Below are positions 15,497 to 24,353 of a DNA stretch of 32,062 nt, in pieces; positions within the stretch are counted from its first letter, which is position 1; each line of letters begins with the position of its first letter. The stretch comes from Muribaculaceae bacterium (GTDB taxonomy: Bacteria > Bacteroidota > Bacteroidia > Bacteroidales > Muribaculaceae). Where the stretch lies: positions 1-32,062 of the forward strand of contig JAFLTK010000345.1 of NCBI GenBank assembly GCA_022511505.1, written 5' to 3'. The position numbers and the translations under genes were made by a program. The notes beneath the pieces are model-generated. The model made no database searches. It worked only from the letters and a program-made list of their open reading frames with translations, and was not told the DNA's origin.

Positions 15497-17908
15497 TTAG
15501 AACTCGACGGAGAGGCGGACGTTCAGTTGGCGGCGGGTGAGGTAGTTGGGGACGGCATATTGTATCTCGTTGACGTCGGTTACCCAGTAGTAACTGGAGA
15601 CGTTGGAGATGTCAAGCAGGTTAAAGCAGTCGAGCCCAATCCATGCGCTTTTGATGTGACGCAGGAAGCCGCGGCGGGTTGCGCCCTGTTCGAGCGGCGA
15701 GAGGAGCGCATAACTGAGACCGATGTCGACACGCTTGTAGGCGGGAGTTCGGAAATAGCCTTTGTCGCGCGACGAGCGTGGTGCAGTCACGGGGAGGCCG
15801 TCAGAGAAAATGCCGCGCAGACTGAATTTAAGTTTGGGCCATTTGGGGAAATAGTCGGTAAAATAGAGCGCGAAACTGTAGCGTTGGTCGCTTGGTCGCG
15901 GGACCTTGACGCCGTTGAGTGTTTCTTGGGTCTTCATCAACGAGAAACTTATCCAACTGTCGCTCCCCGGGACAAATTGCCCGTAGAGTTTGAAATCAAG
16001 TCCGGCCGCAAACCCGTTGGTTTCGTTAAGGCCTGAGTAGACGAGTTTTAGGTTGTCGATTTCATAGGGAATAATGTTTGACAGCGCTTTGTAGTAGGCC
16101 TCGGCGGTCAGTTTGAACGGGCGATTGAGGGCGCGGAACGTATAGTCGCTTCCGGCGATGAACTGCAACGACCGCTGGGATTTGATATTGGTGTTTAGAA
16201 CGATGTTTGTATTGCCGTCAACGTCGACAACCGGCATTCGATACTCCTTATAAAATGGCGATTGATAATATAAGCCGGTTGCAAAGCGGAAAGTCCAGCG
16301 CGGGTTTTGGTCGGGCACGAGGCCGAGGCTGATGCGCGGCGACAGCAACCATTCTTTGTTGAAACTCCAATAACTCAGTCTGAGGCCGCCGTTGATTGAC
16401 AGGTAGCCGAGCCCGGTCTGCAACTTATAGGTATCCATGGCAAACATCGACAGGCGCGTCGACGACACGTCGTGGTGGGAACTGAGGCTGTAGATGACTT
16501 TTACAAGGTTGGGGTCATGGGGGAGGGAATAACCGGCCGAGTCGCGCTTCTCCCACTCGCTCGTGCGGTCCATAATCTTCTCGCCGGCTATCGAGAGCCC
16601 GTAGGCAATCGAGTGGCCGTTGACGCCGGTAGTTCCGCGAAGTGCAAGTTGCATCACGCTCGCTTTCAGTCGGTTGCGCGCATGTTCCATATAGCGCCCC
16701 ACCCCGAGTTCGCCGCCAACCTCGCCGGTGCCTGCCTGGTCAAGCCAATACTCGCCCGAGATGTCATAACTGACAAGTTCGTTGGTCAGATAACCCGAAC
16801 CGAGGAGGGTGAACACGGTCGACTTGGACGGGAAATATTGCAGTGAAAGTGCACCGAAATAGGTCTCAAACTTATCTTTCTCATGTCCGTCAAAATAGAC
16901 CTTAAACTGCTTGGCGTCGGTCGACGTGCCGAAGTTGGTCGTGCGGTCCTGAGGCGTGAACTTATAGTTGTTGATGGCGATGTTGCCAAGGAACGACACC
17001 TTGAAACGCGACGATGGCGAGAAAATCAGATTTGTCTGATAATCAAAGAAATTGGGGTCATACTCGCCGCGGGTCTCCATCGAACTCAACAGCGAACTGT
17101 TGCTCTTGTAGCGCACGCCGTGGAGTTGAGAAAACTTTTTTGACGACTGACCGAGAGCGATGCTTCCGCCCATCAGCGATGCCGACACCGAGCCCTCGAA
17201 AGCCTCGGGCTGGCGATAGGTGATGTCGAGAACGCTTGACATCTTGTCGCTATACTCGGCCGAGAAACCGCCGGTTGAAAAACCGATTGCACCGACCATG
17301 TCGGGATTGATAATCGACAGACCCTCTTGTTGGCCCGACGAAATCAACTGCGGGCGATAAACCTCTACACCGTTGAGATATACCGAATTTTCGTCAAACG
17401 TACCGCCGCGCACCGAGTATTGGCTCGACATCTCGTTTGATGAATTGACGCCGGCCATGGTCGTGATGAGCGACTCAACACCGTTGCCGCTTACGTCGGG
17501 CTGGCGCTTGAGTTCGTCAATCGAGATTTTGCCCATAGTCGAGGTTTCCTTGCGATATTCAGTAACTTCGAGTTCGCCAAGCACATTGCTGTTGTCCATC
17601 AGCCGCACGTTTAGCGTCACGTCGCCTTGTGGCTCGATGAGCGTCCGCGTCACCTCCTTGAATCCGATGCAGGCAACGTGGACTTTGATTGTGTCGCTGT
17701 AGGCCGTCGACAGTTGATAAGTGCCGTCGAGCCCCGTGCTTGTGCCTATAGCAGTGCCGCCAATTCTGACGGTCGCAAACTCAATAGGTTGATCTTGTTC
17801 GTCGGTCACCTTGCCCTGGATTTTGACGCGCGACGGCGCCGCCACGGCAACCATTGATACGACCATCACGAGCAGAAGACAGATATATTTGAGAAAAATA
17901 TGTTTCAT
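15497..17908 (-). CDS. TonB-dependent outer-membrane receptor with CarboxypepD-like N-terminal domain
   Basis: This 803-residue outer-membrane transporter is powered by TonB. A signal peptide spans about residues 1-24 (ending VAVAAP). A carboxypeptidase-regulatory-like beta-sandwich follows at ~28-110 (VKIQGKVTDEQDQPIEFATVRIGG). Next come a plug domain (~125-235, with SQYSVRGGTFDENSVYLNGVEVYRP) and a barrel to the C-terminal Phe (LNVRLSVEF). It is shorter than typical SusC proteins, and there is no adjacent SusD lipoprotein, so it is probably not a glycan-importing SusCD pair. A metal chelate, cofactor or peptide is more likely. It is a monocistronic minus-strand gene; the substrate cannot be told. 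Confidence 0.92.
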   Translation of the reverse strand: MKHIFLKYICLLLVMVVSMVAVAAPSRVKIQGKVTDEQDQPIEFATVRIGGTAIGTSTGLDGTYQLSTAYSDTIKVHVACIGFKEVTRTLIEPQGDVTLNVRLMDNSNVLGELEVTEYRKETSTMGKISIDELKRQPDVSGNGVESLITTMAGVNSSNEMSSQYSVRGGTFDENSVYLNGVEVYRPQLISSGQQEGLSIINPDMVGAIGFSTGGFSAEYSDKMSSVLDITYRQPEAFEGSVSASLMGGSIALGQSSKKFSQLHGVRYKSNSSLLSSMETRGEYDPNFFDYQTNLIFSPSSRFKVSFLGNIAINNYKFTPQDRTTNFGTSTDAKQFKVYFDGHEKDKFETYFGALSLQYFPSKSTVFTLLGSGYLTNELVSYDISGEYWLDQAGTGEVGGELGVGRYMEHARNRLKASVMQLALRGTTGVNGHSIAYGLSIAGEKIMDRTSEWEKRDSAGYSLPHDPNLVKVIYSLSSHHDVSSTRLSMFAMDTYKLQTGLGYLSINGGLRLSYWSFNKEWLLSPRISLGLVPDQNPRWTFRFATGLYYQSPFYKEYRMPVVDVDGNTNIVLNTNIKSQRSLQFIAGSDYTFRALNRPFKLTAEAYYKALSNIIPYEIDNLKLVYSGLNETNGFAAGLDFKLYGQFVPGSDSWISFSLMKTQETLNGVKVPRPSDQRYSFALYFTDYFPKWPKLKFSLRGIFSDGLPVTAPRSSRDKGYFRTPAYKRVDIGLSYALLSPLEQGATRRGFLRHIKSAWIGLDCFNLLDISNVSSYYWVTDVNEIQYAVPNYLTRRQLNVRLSVEF

Positions 17909-18049
17909 TATTGTGTTGAAAGCAAAGATTCTAAAAGCCCGGCCACATTTGCGCCGCGGCTACACATTAGTTAATAACGTGATAACATACCCAAAAATTA
18001 CATCCACCCCCAACTTTCCCAATTTTCCATAAAAAATAATGATTGATTT

Positions 18050-18079
18050 TTTGTGGTTTATAAAAAGTTTGTATATTTG
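18050..18079 (+). promoter_or_regulatory. Promoter upstream of the truncated ORF and HTH gene
   Basis: TTTG at 18050-18053, an 18-nt spacer and TATATTTG at 18072-18079 resemble the Bacteroidota pattern with a spacer one base short. It lies about 30 nt before the small ORF at 18110 and would transcribe it with the HTH gene. Confidence 0.6.
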
Positions 18080-18109
18080 CAAAGTTAATTTATAAGTTAA
18101 TTTTCCAAA

Positions 18110-18199
18110 ATGACGCAGAATTATTATTTGGAATTAATAGAGGAGCATAACGCTGTTAATTTTTATAGCATTCATCTGGATGGGAAATCTAAATTTTAG
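18110..18199 (+). pseudogene. Truncated small ORF ahead of the HTH gene (possible toxin remnant)
   Basis: A 29-residue frame starts MTQNYYLELIEEHNAVNF and ends after HLDGKSKF. It sits 5 nt upstream of the HTH gene and downstream of a good promoter, where a HigB-like or other toxin-partner gene usually stands. The pattern of a beta-hairpin-like start cut by a stop suggests that only the 5' end survives. It might instead be a leader peptide. The partner's family is not identifiable from 29 residues. Confidence 0.4.
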
Positions 18200-18204
18200 C
18201 AGAA

Positions 18205-18474
18205 ATGAAACGAAGTAATATTATCGAAAAAAGACGTTCTATGGTATCGCCTCTGATTAAGAGGGAGGTAAATCTATCTTTTGAGATAGTAGATAGGATT
18301 CATGCAATCCTTGATGCAAGAGGGTTAAAGCAAAAAGACCTTGCCACAATGTTGCACAAGAACGAGTCTGAAATTAGCAAATGGATGCGTGGCACACATA
18401 ATTTCACACTGGACACTATCTGCATGATAGAAGAAGCCCTAGGCGTAGAGATTCTACAAGTGGTGCCGGTGTAA
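18205..18474 (+). CDS. XRE-family helix-turn-helix protein (antitoxin-like)
   Basis: This 89-residue DNA-binding protein has an N-terminal extension of about 25 residues (MKRSNIIEKRRSMVSPLIKREV), then a Cro/C1-type HTH across about residues 28-84. The segment LKQKDLATMLHKNESEISKWMRGTHNFTL contains the recognition helix. Size and organisation match the HTH antitoxins of HigA-type pairs, which repress their own promoter. The preceding partner ORF is only 29 codons, so this appears to be an orphan or solitary regulator. A 5-bp stem (18468-18480) and a hairpin with T-run (18501-18524) follow it. Confidence 0.82.
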   Translation: MKRSNIIEKRRSMVSPLIKREVNLSFEIVDRIHAILDARGLKQKDLATMLHKNESEISKWMRGTHNFTLDTICMIEEALGVEILQVVPV

Positions 18475-18500
18475 AACACCCTTTAGCGAATAGTTTATTG

Positions 18501-18524
18501 AGCCGTTATATTGCGCGGCTTTTG
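18501..18524 (+). terminator. Probable intrinsic terminator after the HTH gene
   Basis: AGCCG at 18501-18505 pairs with CGGCT at 18516-18520 and is followed by TTTT. It lies 27 nt after the HTH stop and before the next promoter. Confidence 0.55.
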
Positions 18525-18565
18525 GTATTTTTTGGCAGGGGGATGGTATATTCAAAAAAATACGC

Positions 18566-18573
18566 TACCTTTG
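18566..18573 (+). promoter_or_regulatory. Putative -7 element of the EpsG-HAD-HAD operon
   Basis: TACCTTTG matches TAnnTTTG and lies 30 nt before the GTG start at 18603. No TTTG is at the expected -33 distance. Confidence 0.5.
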
Positions 18574-18602
18574 CACACATATTTATCAAACCATGAAATA
18601 AC

Positions 18603-19826
18603 GTGCAAGCCGAACTATACTTTTTGAGATTGCAAGATGCGCCGGTGTGGAACATCGCCTATCAGGTGTTCTTCCACTTGCTGTATCTGGCAGTTATCAT
18701 ATACTTGCTCTGTCCCGCGATGCGCCGTCGTGACCGTATTGTGGCCCCCGAGTATTTCAACAAAGGCAAGTGGCAACGCCTGTTACCGGGATTGTTTCTT
18801 GCCGTTGTCACATGGATTTTTATAGGCTTCTACCCTACCGACATTCCAAGCGACCGCGTCATCTATGCGCGGCAGTTACAGACGATTATAGATGGCGGCA
18901 GTTTTTCTACAAGGGATTATGGAGGGCAAGAGACACTTAGCATGCTCGGAACATTTGACCCGTTATATCGTTTCTTAGTTCTACACGTATCACCCTATAT
19001 TGGGTCGGTCGTTGTTTTTATGGCGATATGGGGGTTGATTTACGTGGGGTGTTATTATGAGGCGTGTCGTCGCATGGCTCCCGACCACGTTTTTCTCCTT
19101 TTTCTGGTAGTAGCCGGTAGTCTGTTTTTCTTTGGTTACGGTGTCAGCGCGTTGAGACAAGGCGTTGGCGAGGCGTTGGTTTTATTGGCATTTGTGTTGC
19201 CCCGGCGACGATGGTGGCTGACACTCTTGCTGATGATATGCGCTGTCATGATACATTTCTCGTTGCTATTGCCGTGTATCGCGTTCTGGATTGGATCCAA
19301 TTTTAAGCGCACCGACATCCTTTGCTATATTTGGCTTGCGGTCGCCGTCCTGTCATTTTTCATTGGCCCGCTTGTGACGAAGTTCATTCTTTCGATGCCG
19401 AGTATTGACCCCCGAGTAGAGGCATATTTAGACCCGAACGGCGGAGGCTATGACCTTAGTTATTTCATAGGATTCAGACTCGATTTCATTCTCTACTCGG
19501 CGATTGCGATCGTGGCAGGCATTTATTACATTTATCGTCGCAAATATGACGACGCCGTCTATACATCGTTGATTAACACCTATCTGCTGATAATGACGGC
19601 ATGGCTATTCCTGATTCGCATCCCGTATACCGACCGAATTGCCCATCTTGGCTGGATGCTTGCCCCGGTAATTCTTTTCCTGCCACTATTGGGCCGCAAA
19701 CAACTGACGACTGCCCCGGCATCGGCCCCGGCGATTGACCGTGTGCTGACACCTCAAGTGATAATGGTCCTGATGATGGTAATGCAGTTGACGCTCAAAT
19801 ATGTCCACATTCGCTTAGTTTTCTAA
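18603..19826 (+). CDS. EpsG-family polysaccharide polymerase (Wzy-like membrane protein)
   Basis: This ~407-residue polytopic protein has about ten hydrophobic segments and probably polymerises or elongates a surface polysaccharide from lipid-linked units. EpsG-like features are the early TM helix (AYQVFFHLLYLAVIIYLLC) and a periplasmic loop with FYPTDIPSDRVIYARQL and FDPLYRFLVLHVSP. The central ALRQGVGEALVLLAF corresponds to the conserved R-Q region of the family. The GTG at 18603 is taken as start because the next in-frame Met (residue 40) would remove the first helix, while the ATG at 18593 gives only ATG-AAA-TAA. It is followed by two HAD genes in the same direction. No flippase is visible nearby. 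Confidence 0.78.
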   Translation: MQAELYFLRLQDAPVWNIAYQVFFHLLYLAVIIYLLCPAMRRRDRIVAPEYFNKGKWQRLLPGLFLAVVTWIFIGFYPTDIPSDRVIYARQLQTIIDGGSFSTRDYGGQETLSMLGTFDPLYRFLVLHVSPYIGSVVVFMAIWGLIYVGCYYEACRRMAPDHVFLLFLVVAGSLFFFGYGVSALRQGVGEALVLLAFVLPRRRWWLTLLLMICAVMIHFSLLLPCIAFWIGSNFKRTDILCYIWLAVAVLSFFIGPLVTKFILSMPSIDPRVEAYLDPNGGGYDLSYFIGFRLDFILYSAIAIVAGIYYIYRRKYDDAVYTSLINTYLLIMTAWLFLIRIPYTDRIAHLGWMLAPVILFLPLLGRKQLTTAPASAPAIDRVLTPQVIMVLMMVMQLTLKYVHIRLVF

Positions 19827-19844
19827 ACACTTATCCCAGCCACA

Positions 19845-20414
19845 ATGAACAGAGTTAAGTTGCTGATATCAGACTTTGACGGGACGCTTGTCGACACGTT
19901 TGAGCCCAATTATCTTGGATACCGCGACGCTTTTGAGGCGATGGGGATGAGCATCGACCGCGACACCTACCGTTCGTGTTTTGGCTTGCGATTTGACCGA
20001 TTTATGGAGCGAATGGGGATTAACGACGATGCCGTGCGCCGGCAGATTCGCGACCTCAAAACCGAGTTCTATCCCCGCTACTTTGACCGCTTCCGCGTCA
20101 ACCGCGTGTTGCTCAACCTGCTCGACGCCCATCATCGCGGCGGCGGACTGACTGCCATAGCCTCTACCGCACGCGTCGAGAATCTAATGAACGCCCTTGA
20201 CCACATCGGCGCACGCTCAACCTTTGACATTATCATCGCCGGCGAGCAAGTAAAAGACGGGAAGCCGTCGCCAGAGATTTATCTGACGGTGCTTGAGCAA
20301 GCCGGCGTTACAGCCGCCGAGGCGCTGATATTTGAGGACTCTCCCGTTGGAATTCAAGCAGCCGAGGCTGCCGGCATTGCCCATATCGTCGTAACTCCCT
20401 CTTACTTTGAATAG
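19845..20414 (+). CDS. HAD-superfamily hydrolase (phosphoglycolate-phosphatase-like)
   Basis: This 189-residue HAD subfamily IA phosphatase has motif I DFDGTLVDT with nucleophile D10 and acid/base D12. An alpha-helical cap region follows (residues ~20-80). Motif II is the Ser/Thr of AIASTARVE near 105. Motif III is the Lys of VKDGKPSPEIY and motif IV is FEDSPVGIQAA. It probably dephosphorylates a sugar phosphate or small metabolite. It lies 18 nt after the EpsG-like gene and 1 nt before a second HAD gene. The substrate is unknown; a role in making a nucleotide-sugar precursor is inferred from context. Confidence 0.88.
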   Translation: MNRVKLLISDFDGTLVDTFEPNYLGYRDAFEAMGMSIDRDTYRSCFGLRFDRFMERMGINDDAVRRQIRDLKTEFYPRYFDRFRVNRVLLNLLDAHHRGGGLTAIASTARVENLMNALDHIGARSTFDIIIAGEQVKDGKPSPEIYLTVLEQAGVTAAEALIFEDSPVGIQAAEAAGIAHIVVTPSYFE

Positions 20415-20415
20415 C

Positions 20416-21093
20416 ATGGACGGCTCAAAAGTCGCTGTTTTCATGGACCTCGACGACACGCTGTTCAGCGAGGTCGACTATCTGCTGAGCGCCTATCGCG
20501 CCATTGCCGCCGAGGTCGACCGCCGCGGCGCTCTCGATGCTTCGATTGCTTTCGACGTTCTAAACGAGAACCGCGGGCATGCCGCCTTTGACCAACTGGC
20601 AAAGATGCAACAAGCGGTCACGGTCGACGAAATGCTACAAATTTACCGCTACCACACCCCCTGCATCTCCTTGCGCCCGGGTGTTGCCGAGACTCTCGAC
20701 GCCCTTAAAAGCCGCGGGACAACTATCGGCGTCATAACCGACGGCCGTCGTGGCACGCAAAGCGCCAAAATTAGCGCCCTCGGGTTGGAACGGTGGGTAG
20801 AGTCGCGTCTTGTCATCATCAGCGAGGCTGCCGGTGGCGACAAACTCAGCGGTATCCCGTTCCTTGAAGCCGAGCGTTTGGTAACAGGCCGAAAGTTCTG
20901 GTACATTGGCGACAATCCCGCTAAAGACTTTGTCGCGGCCAATGCTCGTGGCTGGACAACGGTCAGACTCACCCCTCCCGCCGAGGCCATTCATCGCGTC
21001 GACATCGACACGCTCTCGCCCGAGTTTTTACCCCGGTTCACCATCGAGCAAATAACCCGTTTGCCCGAATTGATAGATAATGTCGAGAAATAA
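20416..21093 (+). CDS. Second HAD-superfamily hydrolase (YjjG-like)
   Basis: This 225-residue HAD IA hydrolase has motif I MDLDDTLFSE (D11/D13), motif II VITDGRRGTQ and motif IV YIGDNPAKDFVAANARG. A helical cap lies between about residues 25 and 85. ATG 20416 is chosen, 1 nt after the preceding stop, because the TTG at 20407 overlaps the upstream gene. The two HAD genes share little sequence, so they are not a recent duplication. The substrate is unknown. It ends 60 nt before gmd, and a new -7 element lies in between. Confidence 0.87.
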   Translation: MDGSKVAVFMDLDDTLFSEVDYLLSAYRAIAAEVDRRGALDASIAFDVLNENRGHAAFDQLAKMQQAVTVDEMLQIYRYHTPCISLRPGVAETLDALKSRGTTIGVITDGRRGTQSAKISALGLERWVESRLVIISEAAGGDKLSGIPFLEAERLVTGRKFWYIGDNPAKDFVAANARGWTTVRLTPPAEAIHRVDIDTLSPEFLPRFTIEQITRLPELIDNVEK

Positions 21094-21096
21094 TTG

Positions 21097-21104
21097 TAAC
21101 TTTG
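21097..21104 (+). promoter_or_regulatory. Putative -7 element upstream of gmd
   Basis: TAACTTTG matches TAnnTTTG and sits 48 nt before ATG 21153. A properly spaced -33 box is not evident, so gmd-fcl may also be read through from the HAD genes. Confidence 0.5.
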
Positions 21105-21152
21105 CATCGCCTCTCTCTACTTTAGCAGACCATAACACCTCAACACCGATAA

Positions 21153-22232
21153 ATGTCAACCAAAGTTGCCCTCATCACCGGCATCACGGGCCAAGACGGC
21201 TCCTATCTTGCCGAGTTTCTCCTAACCAAGGGGTATGAAGTTCACGGAATATTGCGTCGCAGTTCGTCTTTCAACACGGGTCGCATCGAGCACCTGTATC
21301 TCGACGAATGGGTTCGCGACATGCAACGCGGTCGTCGCATCAATCTCCACTATGGTGACATGACCGACTCGTCGTCACTCATCCGCATCATCCAAGAGGT
21401 CAAGCCCGACGAAATCTACAACCTCGCCGCCCAAAGCCACGTGAAGGTATCGTTTGACGTGCCCGAGTACACGGCCGATACCGACGCCGTCGGCACCTTG
21501 CGCCTCCTCGAGGCCGTACGCATCCTTGGCCGCGAGAATCAAACCAAGATTTACCAGGCAAGCACCAGCGAACTTTTCGGCCTCGTTCAAGAGGTGCCTC
21601 AGCGTGAGACCACCCCATTCTACCCGCGGTCGCCATACGCCGTCGCCAAACTCTACGCCTACTGGATTACCAAAAATTATCGCGAAAGTTACGGCATGTT
21701 TGCCGCCAACGGCATCCTGTTCAATCACGAGAGCGAGCGCCGCGGTGAGACATTTGTTACCCGCAAAATAACCCTGGCGGCCGCTCGCATAGCCGCCGGG
21801 TTACAGGATCGCCTATACCTCGGCAACCTCAACGCGCGCCGTGATTGGGGTTATGCGCCCGACTATGTCGAGTGCATGTGGCTCATTCTCCAGCAGGAGA
21901 AGGCCGATGACTTTGTGATTGCCACCGGCGAGTATCACACCGTTCGCGAGTTCACCACACTCGCCTTCAAGCGCGTAGGCATCGACCTCGACTGGCAGGG
22001 CGAAGGCATCGACGAGAAAGGCATCGACCGCGCCACCGGCCGCGTCATCGTCAGCGTCGACCCGCGTTTCTTCCGCCCCGCCGAGGTAGAGCAACTGCTC
22101 GGCGACCCGTCAAAGGCGCGTCGAGTCCTTGGATGGAATCCTCGCAAAACATCGTTTGAAACACTCGTCAACCGTATGGTTGACAGCGATGTCCAACTAA
22201 TCAGCCGCGCCGACAATGAACCGAAATTCTAA
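21153..22232 (+). CDS. gmd: GDP-mannose 4,6-dehydratase
   Basis: This 359-residue extended SDR converts GDP-mannose to GDP-4-keto-6-deoxymannose, the first committed step to GDP-L-fucose. The nucleotide motif is GITGQDG at residues 10-16, followed by [16 protein letters not shown], characteristic of Gmd. Catalytic residues are in STSELFG (Thr, Glu) and [12 protein letters not shown] (YxxxK). [18 protein letters not shown] and [12 protein letters not shown] match family positions. Length is normal. Its last 17 nt overlap fcl, so the pair is co-translated. Confidence 0.97.
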   Translation: MSTKVALITGITGQDGSYLAEFLLTKGYEVHGILRRSSSFNTGRIEHLYLDEWVRDMQRGRRINLHYGDMTDSSSLIRIIQEVKPDEIYNLAAQSHVKVSFDVPEYTADTDAVGTLRLLEAVRILGRENQTKIYQASTSELFGLVQEVPQRETTPFYPRSPYAVAKLYAYWITKNYRESYGMFAANGILFNHESERRGETFVTRKITLAAARIAAGLQDRLYLGNLNARRDWGYAPDYVECMWLILQQEKADDFVIATGEYHTVREFTTLAFKRVGIDLDWQGEGIDEKGIDRATGRVIVSVDPRFFRPAEVEQLLGDPSKARRVLGWNPRKTSFETLVNRMVDSDVQLISRADNEPKF

Positions 22233-23289
22233 GATTTATGTTGCCGGACATCGCGGGCTTGTCGGTTCGGCAATTTGGGACAATCTCATCGCCCGCGGCT
22301 ATACAAACCTCGTTGGACGCACTCATGCCGCGCTCGACTTGCTTGACCCGGTCGCCGTCCGCAACTTCTTTGATGCCGAGCAGCCCGACGTTGTCATCCT
22401 CGCCGCCGCCCACGTTGGCGGCATCATGGCCAACAACACCTATCGCGCCGATTTCATCTACCAAAATCTCCAGATACAGCAAAACGTCATCGGCGAGAGT
22501 TTCCGCCACGGCGTTAAAAAGTTACTGTTCCTCGGAAGCACCTGTATCTACCCGCGCGACGCCCGTCAGCCTATCACCGAAGACGAATTACTGACTTCAC
22601 CACTCGAATACACCAACGAGCCATACGCCATCGCCAAGATTGCCGGACTGAAAATGTGTGAAAGTTTCAACTTGCAGTATGGCACTGACTATATTGCCGT
22701 TATGCCCACCAACCTTTACGGTCCGCGCGACAATTTCCACCTTGCCAACTCCCATGTACTCCCCGGCATGATGCGCAAGATGCACCTTGCCCGAGCACTT
22801 GCCGAGAGCGACTATGATGCCATCCGTGCCGACCTCGCCGCGCGCCCCGTCGACAACATTGGAGGCGACGCCACCGTCGAGCAAATCAACGCCACGCTCG
22901 CCCGATATGGCATCTACCCCGACCGTCTTGAACTGTGGGGCTCGGGACGCCCTTTGCGCGAATTTCTTTGGAGCGAAGACATGGCCGACGCATCGGTCCA
23001 CATCCTTGAGAACGTCACGTTCGACGACCTGCGCGGCGACTCATCCCAACCGCGCAACTGCCACATCAACATCGGCACCGGCATCGAAATCACCATCGCC
23101 CAACTCGCTGACAAAATCGCTAATGCCATAGGCTACCGAGGCCGCATCTGCTGGGACAGCACCAAGCCCGACGGTACAATGCGCAAACTCTGCGACGTCA
23201 GCCGTCTCCACACCCTTGGCTGGCACCACACAGTCGACATCGACACCGGCATCACCCGCCTCTACCGCTGGTATCTCACCACCATCTAA
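22216..23289 (+). CDS. fcl: GDP-L-fucose synthase
   Basis: This 357-residue bifunctional epimerase/reductase completes GDP-L-fucose synthesis from the Gmd product using NADPH. The Rossmann motif is GHRGLVG (residues ~12-18). [23 protein letters not shown] and [14 protein letters not shown] are hallmark segments, with the catalytic Cys and Ser of GSTC. The YxxxK is YAIAKIAG, and [11 protein letters not shown] follows. An insertion of about 35 residues after that segment ([16 protein letters not shown]...) makes it longer than the E. coli enzyme, as I recall for other Bacteroidetes homologues. It overlaps gmd by 17 nt. Confidence 0.97.
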   Translation: MNRNSKIYVAGHRGLVGSAIWDNLIARGYTNLVGRTHAALDLLDPVAVRNFFDAEQPDVVILAAAHVGGIMANNTYRADFIYQNLQIQQNVIGESFRHGVKKLLFLGSTCIYPRDARQPITEDELLTSPLEYTNEPYAIAKIAGLKMCESFNLQYGTDYIAVMPTNLYGPRDNFHLANSHVLPGMMRKMHLARALAESDYDAIRADLAARPVDNIGGDATVEQINATLARYGIYPDRLELWGSGRPLREFLWSEDMADASVHILENVTFDDLRGDSSQPRNCHINIGTGIEITIAQLADKIANAIGYRGRICWDSTKPDGTMRKLCDVSRLHTLGWHHTVDIDTGITRLYRWYLTTI

Positions 23290-23339
23290 ACCCAATCCCC
23301 CGAAAATACTTATATAGCAATTTGTTGTAAACGGGGTGG

Positions 23340-23642
23340 TTAATCGAGGGCGATGAGGTGGAAGGAGACGGGGCGGAAGCCGTCGTTGCAACTGAGCATG
23401 GCGCTGGTGGGGTTTTTCATCCAGCCGTTATAGAAGTTGCCGCCGCCACGGGCGAGTTCCTCAACAAATGGCTGCAAGGTTTTCCATGCCTCGGGGCAGA
23501 AGCCCTCGGGGCGCTCGGCATCGCGACTTATCCACGTCTGTCCCTCGACGACGTCACAGGGATTGTCGAGCGGGTTCTCGTAAAGGGCTATAAGGTCGTC
23601 ATATCGGGCTACTCGTGCGGCAGTTATCTTAACATCTTTCAT
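23340..23642 (-). CDS. TIGR04076-like small protein, unknown function
   Basis: This 100-residue protein resembles the uncharacterised TIGR04076 family: a beta strand start (MKDVKITAARVA), PCDVVEGQTW, PEGFCPEAWKTLQPFVEEL with a conserved Cys, GGNFYNGWM, and a C-terminal SCNDGFRPVSFHL in place of the usual CC-D-G-RPV pattern, so one Cys is Ser. It follows the ATPase-companion pair on the minus strand after 42 nt, but it is GC-rich while that pair is AT-rich, so it may be an older neighbour. It converges on fcl. No role is known. Confidence 0.75.
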   Translation of the reverse strand: MKDVKITAARVARYDDLIALYENPLDNPCDVVEGQTWISRDAERPEGFCPEAWKTLQPFVEELARGGGNFYNGWMKNPTSAMLSCNDGFRPVSFHLIALD

Positions 23643-23684
23643 GACAGAATTGGGCTTGCGGGCGCGTGTTGAAGTTTACGGAAT

Positions 23685-24353
23685 TTATTCGACATCTATA
23701 ATATTGCCTTTCCAAATGGTAAAACCGACTTTGTTGATTACCGGGATTCTCACTTCTGAAGGGTTGGGAATCAATTTATATGGTCGCCCGAAGCCATCAG
23801 CCATTCCACGAGGGGTGGGTTTAATATCATCACAACCACGCGCTGAAACTAAACAACGTTTTATCTCAAACTGATTAATGCACTCCTTCATTTCGGGAAC
23901 TTTAAGCAAGAAATCGAGTGTCCTTATAAATTGATTTCTAGCATCAGCCTTCTTGCTATTGATATTACCGATAGACACTTCGTGCATTAAAAAATGTTTT
24001 GGAAACTCCTTGGTAACAACAATAAAATCGACACGACTCAATCCTTTTGACCAATCACATTTATTAGATTTGTTAAACTGGTTTACAAATTCTTCGTATT
24101 TGATAAATAGAAGATTGTTTGGTGCTTCGGGTGTCCCATTCTTGTATGTGGCAGCTCGATCAGCCGAGTTTTGACTACATTCTATAAGTCCATCGGCCTT
24201 GCAATCATGAATATGAAAGATATGTTTGTTGATAACTTGTGTCGGTACCTCAATAATGCCACAAAATTCGCCCAAAGAAACTATTTTGCGATGTATTATG
24301 GCATTGGCGACTTGATTTTTTAAGATATCAACAATCTGTGTGGGCTCAGCCAT
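23685..24353 (-). CDS. Unrecognised companion of the AAA15 ATPase, possible degenerate PD-(D/E)XK nuclease
   Basis: I do not recognise this 222-residue protein. ATG 24353 is chosen because it overlaps the ATPase stop by 8 nt and the longer frame merely reads back into that gene. The N-terminal half has HIFHIHDCKADGLIEC near residues 44-59. In the middle, RVDFIVV (D109), then a strand FLMHEVSIGN (E125, S127), followed by K134/K135 and a helix containing Q141, is arranged like a PD-(D/E)XK nuclease core with Ser in place of the usual Lys. The C terminus has RGCDDIKPTPRGMADGFGRPYK. It is AT-rich and tightly coupled to the ATPase, so it is probably its effector or partner. The nuclease idea is inference. 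Confidence 0.6.
   Translation of the reverse strand: MAEPTQIVDILKNQVANAIIHRKIVSLGEFCGIIEVPTQVINKHIFHIHDCKADGLIECSQNSADRAATYKNGTPEAPNNLLFIKYEEFVNQFNKSNKCDWSKGLSRVDFIVVTKEFPKHFLMHEVSIGNINSKKADARNQFIRTLDFLLKVPEMKECINQFEIKRCLVSARGCDDIKPTPRGMADGFGRPYKLIPNPSEVRIPVINKVGFTIWKGNIIDVE

Noticed and set aside
15497-17908. SusC of a polysaccharide-utilisation locus
   Set aside because: The receptor is shorter than typical SusC, has no adjacent SusD-like lipoprotein and no glycoside hydrolases nearby.
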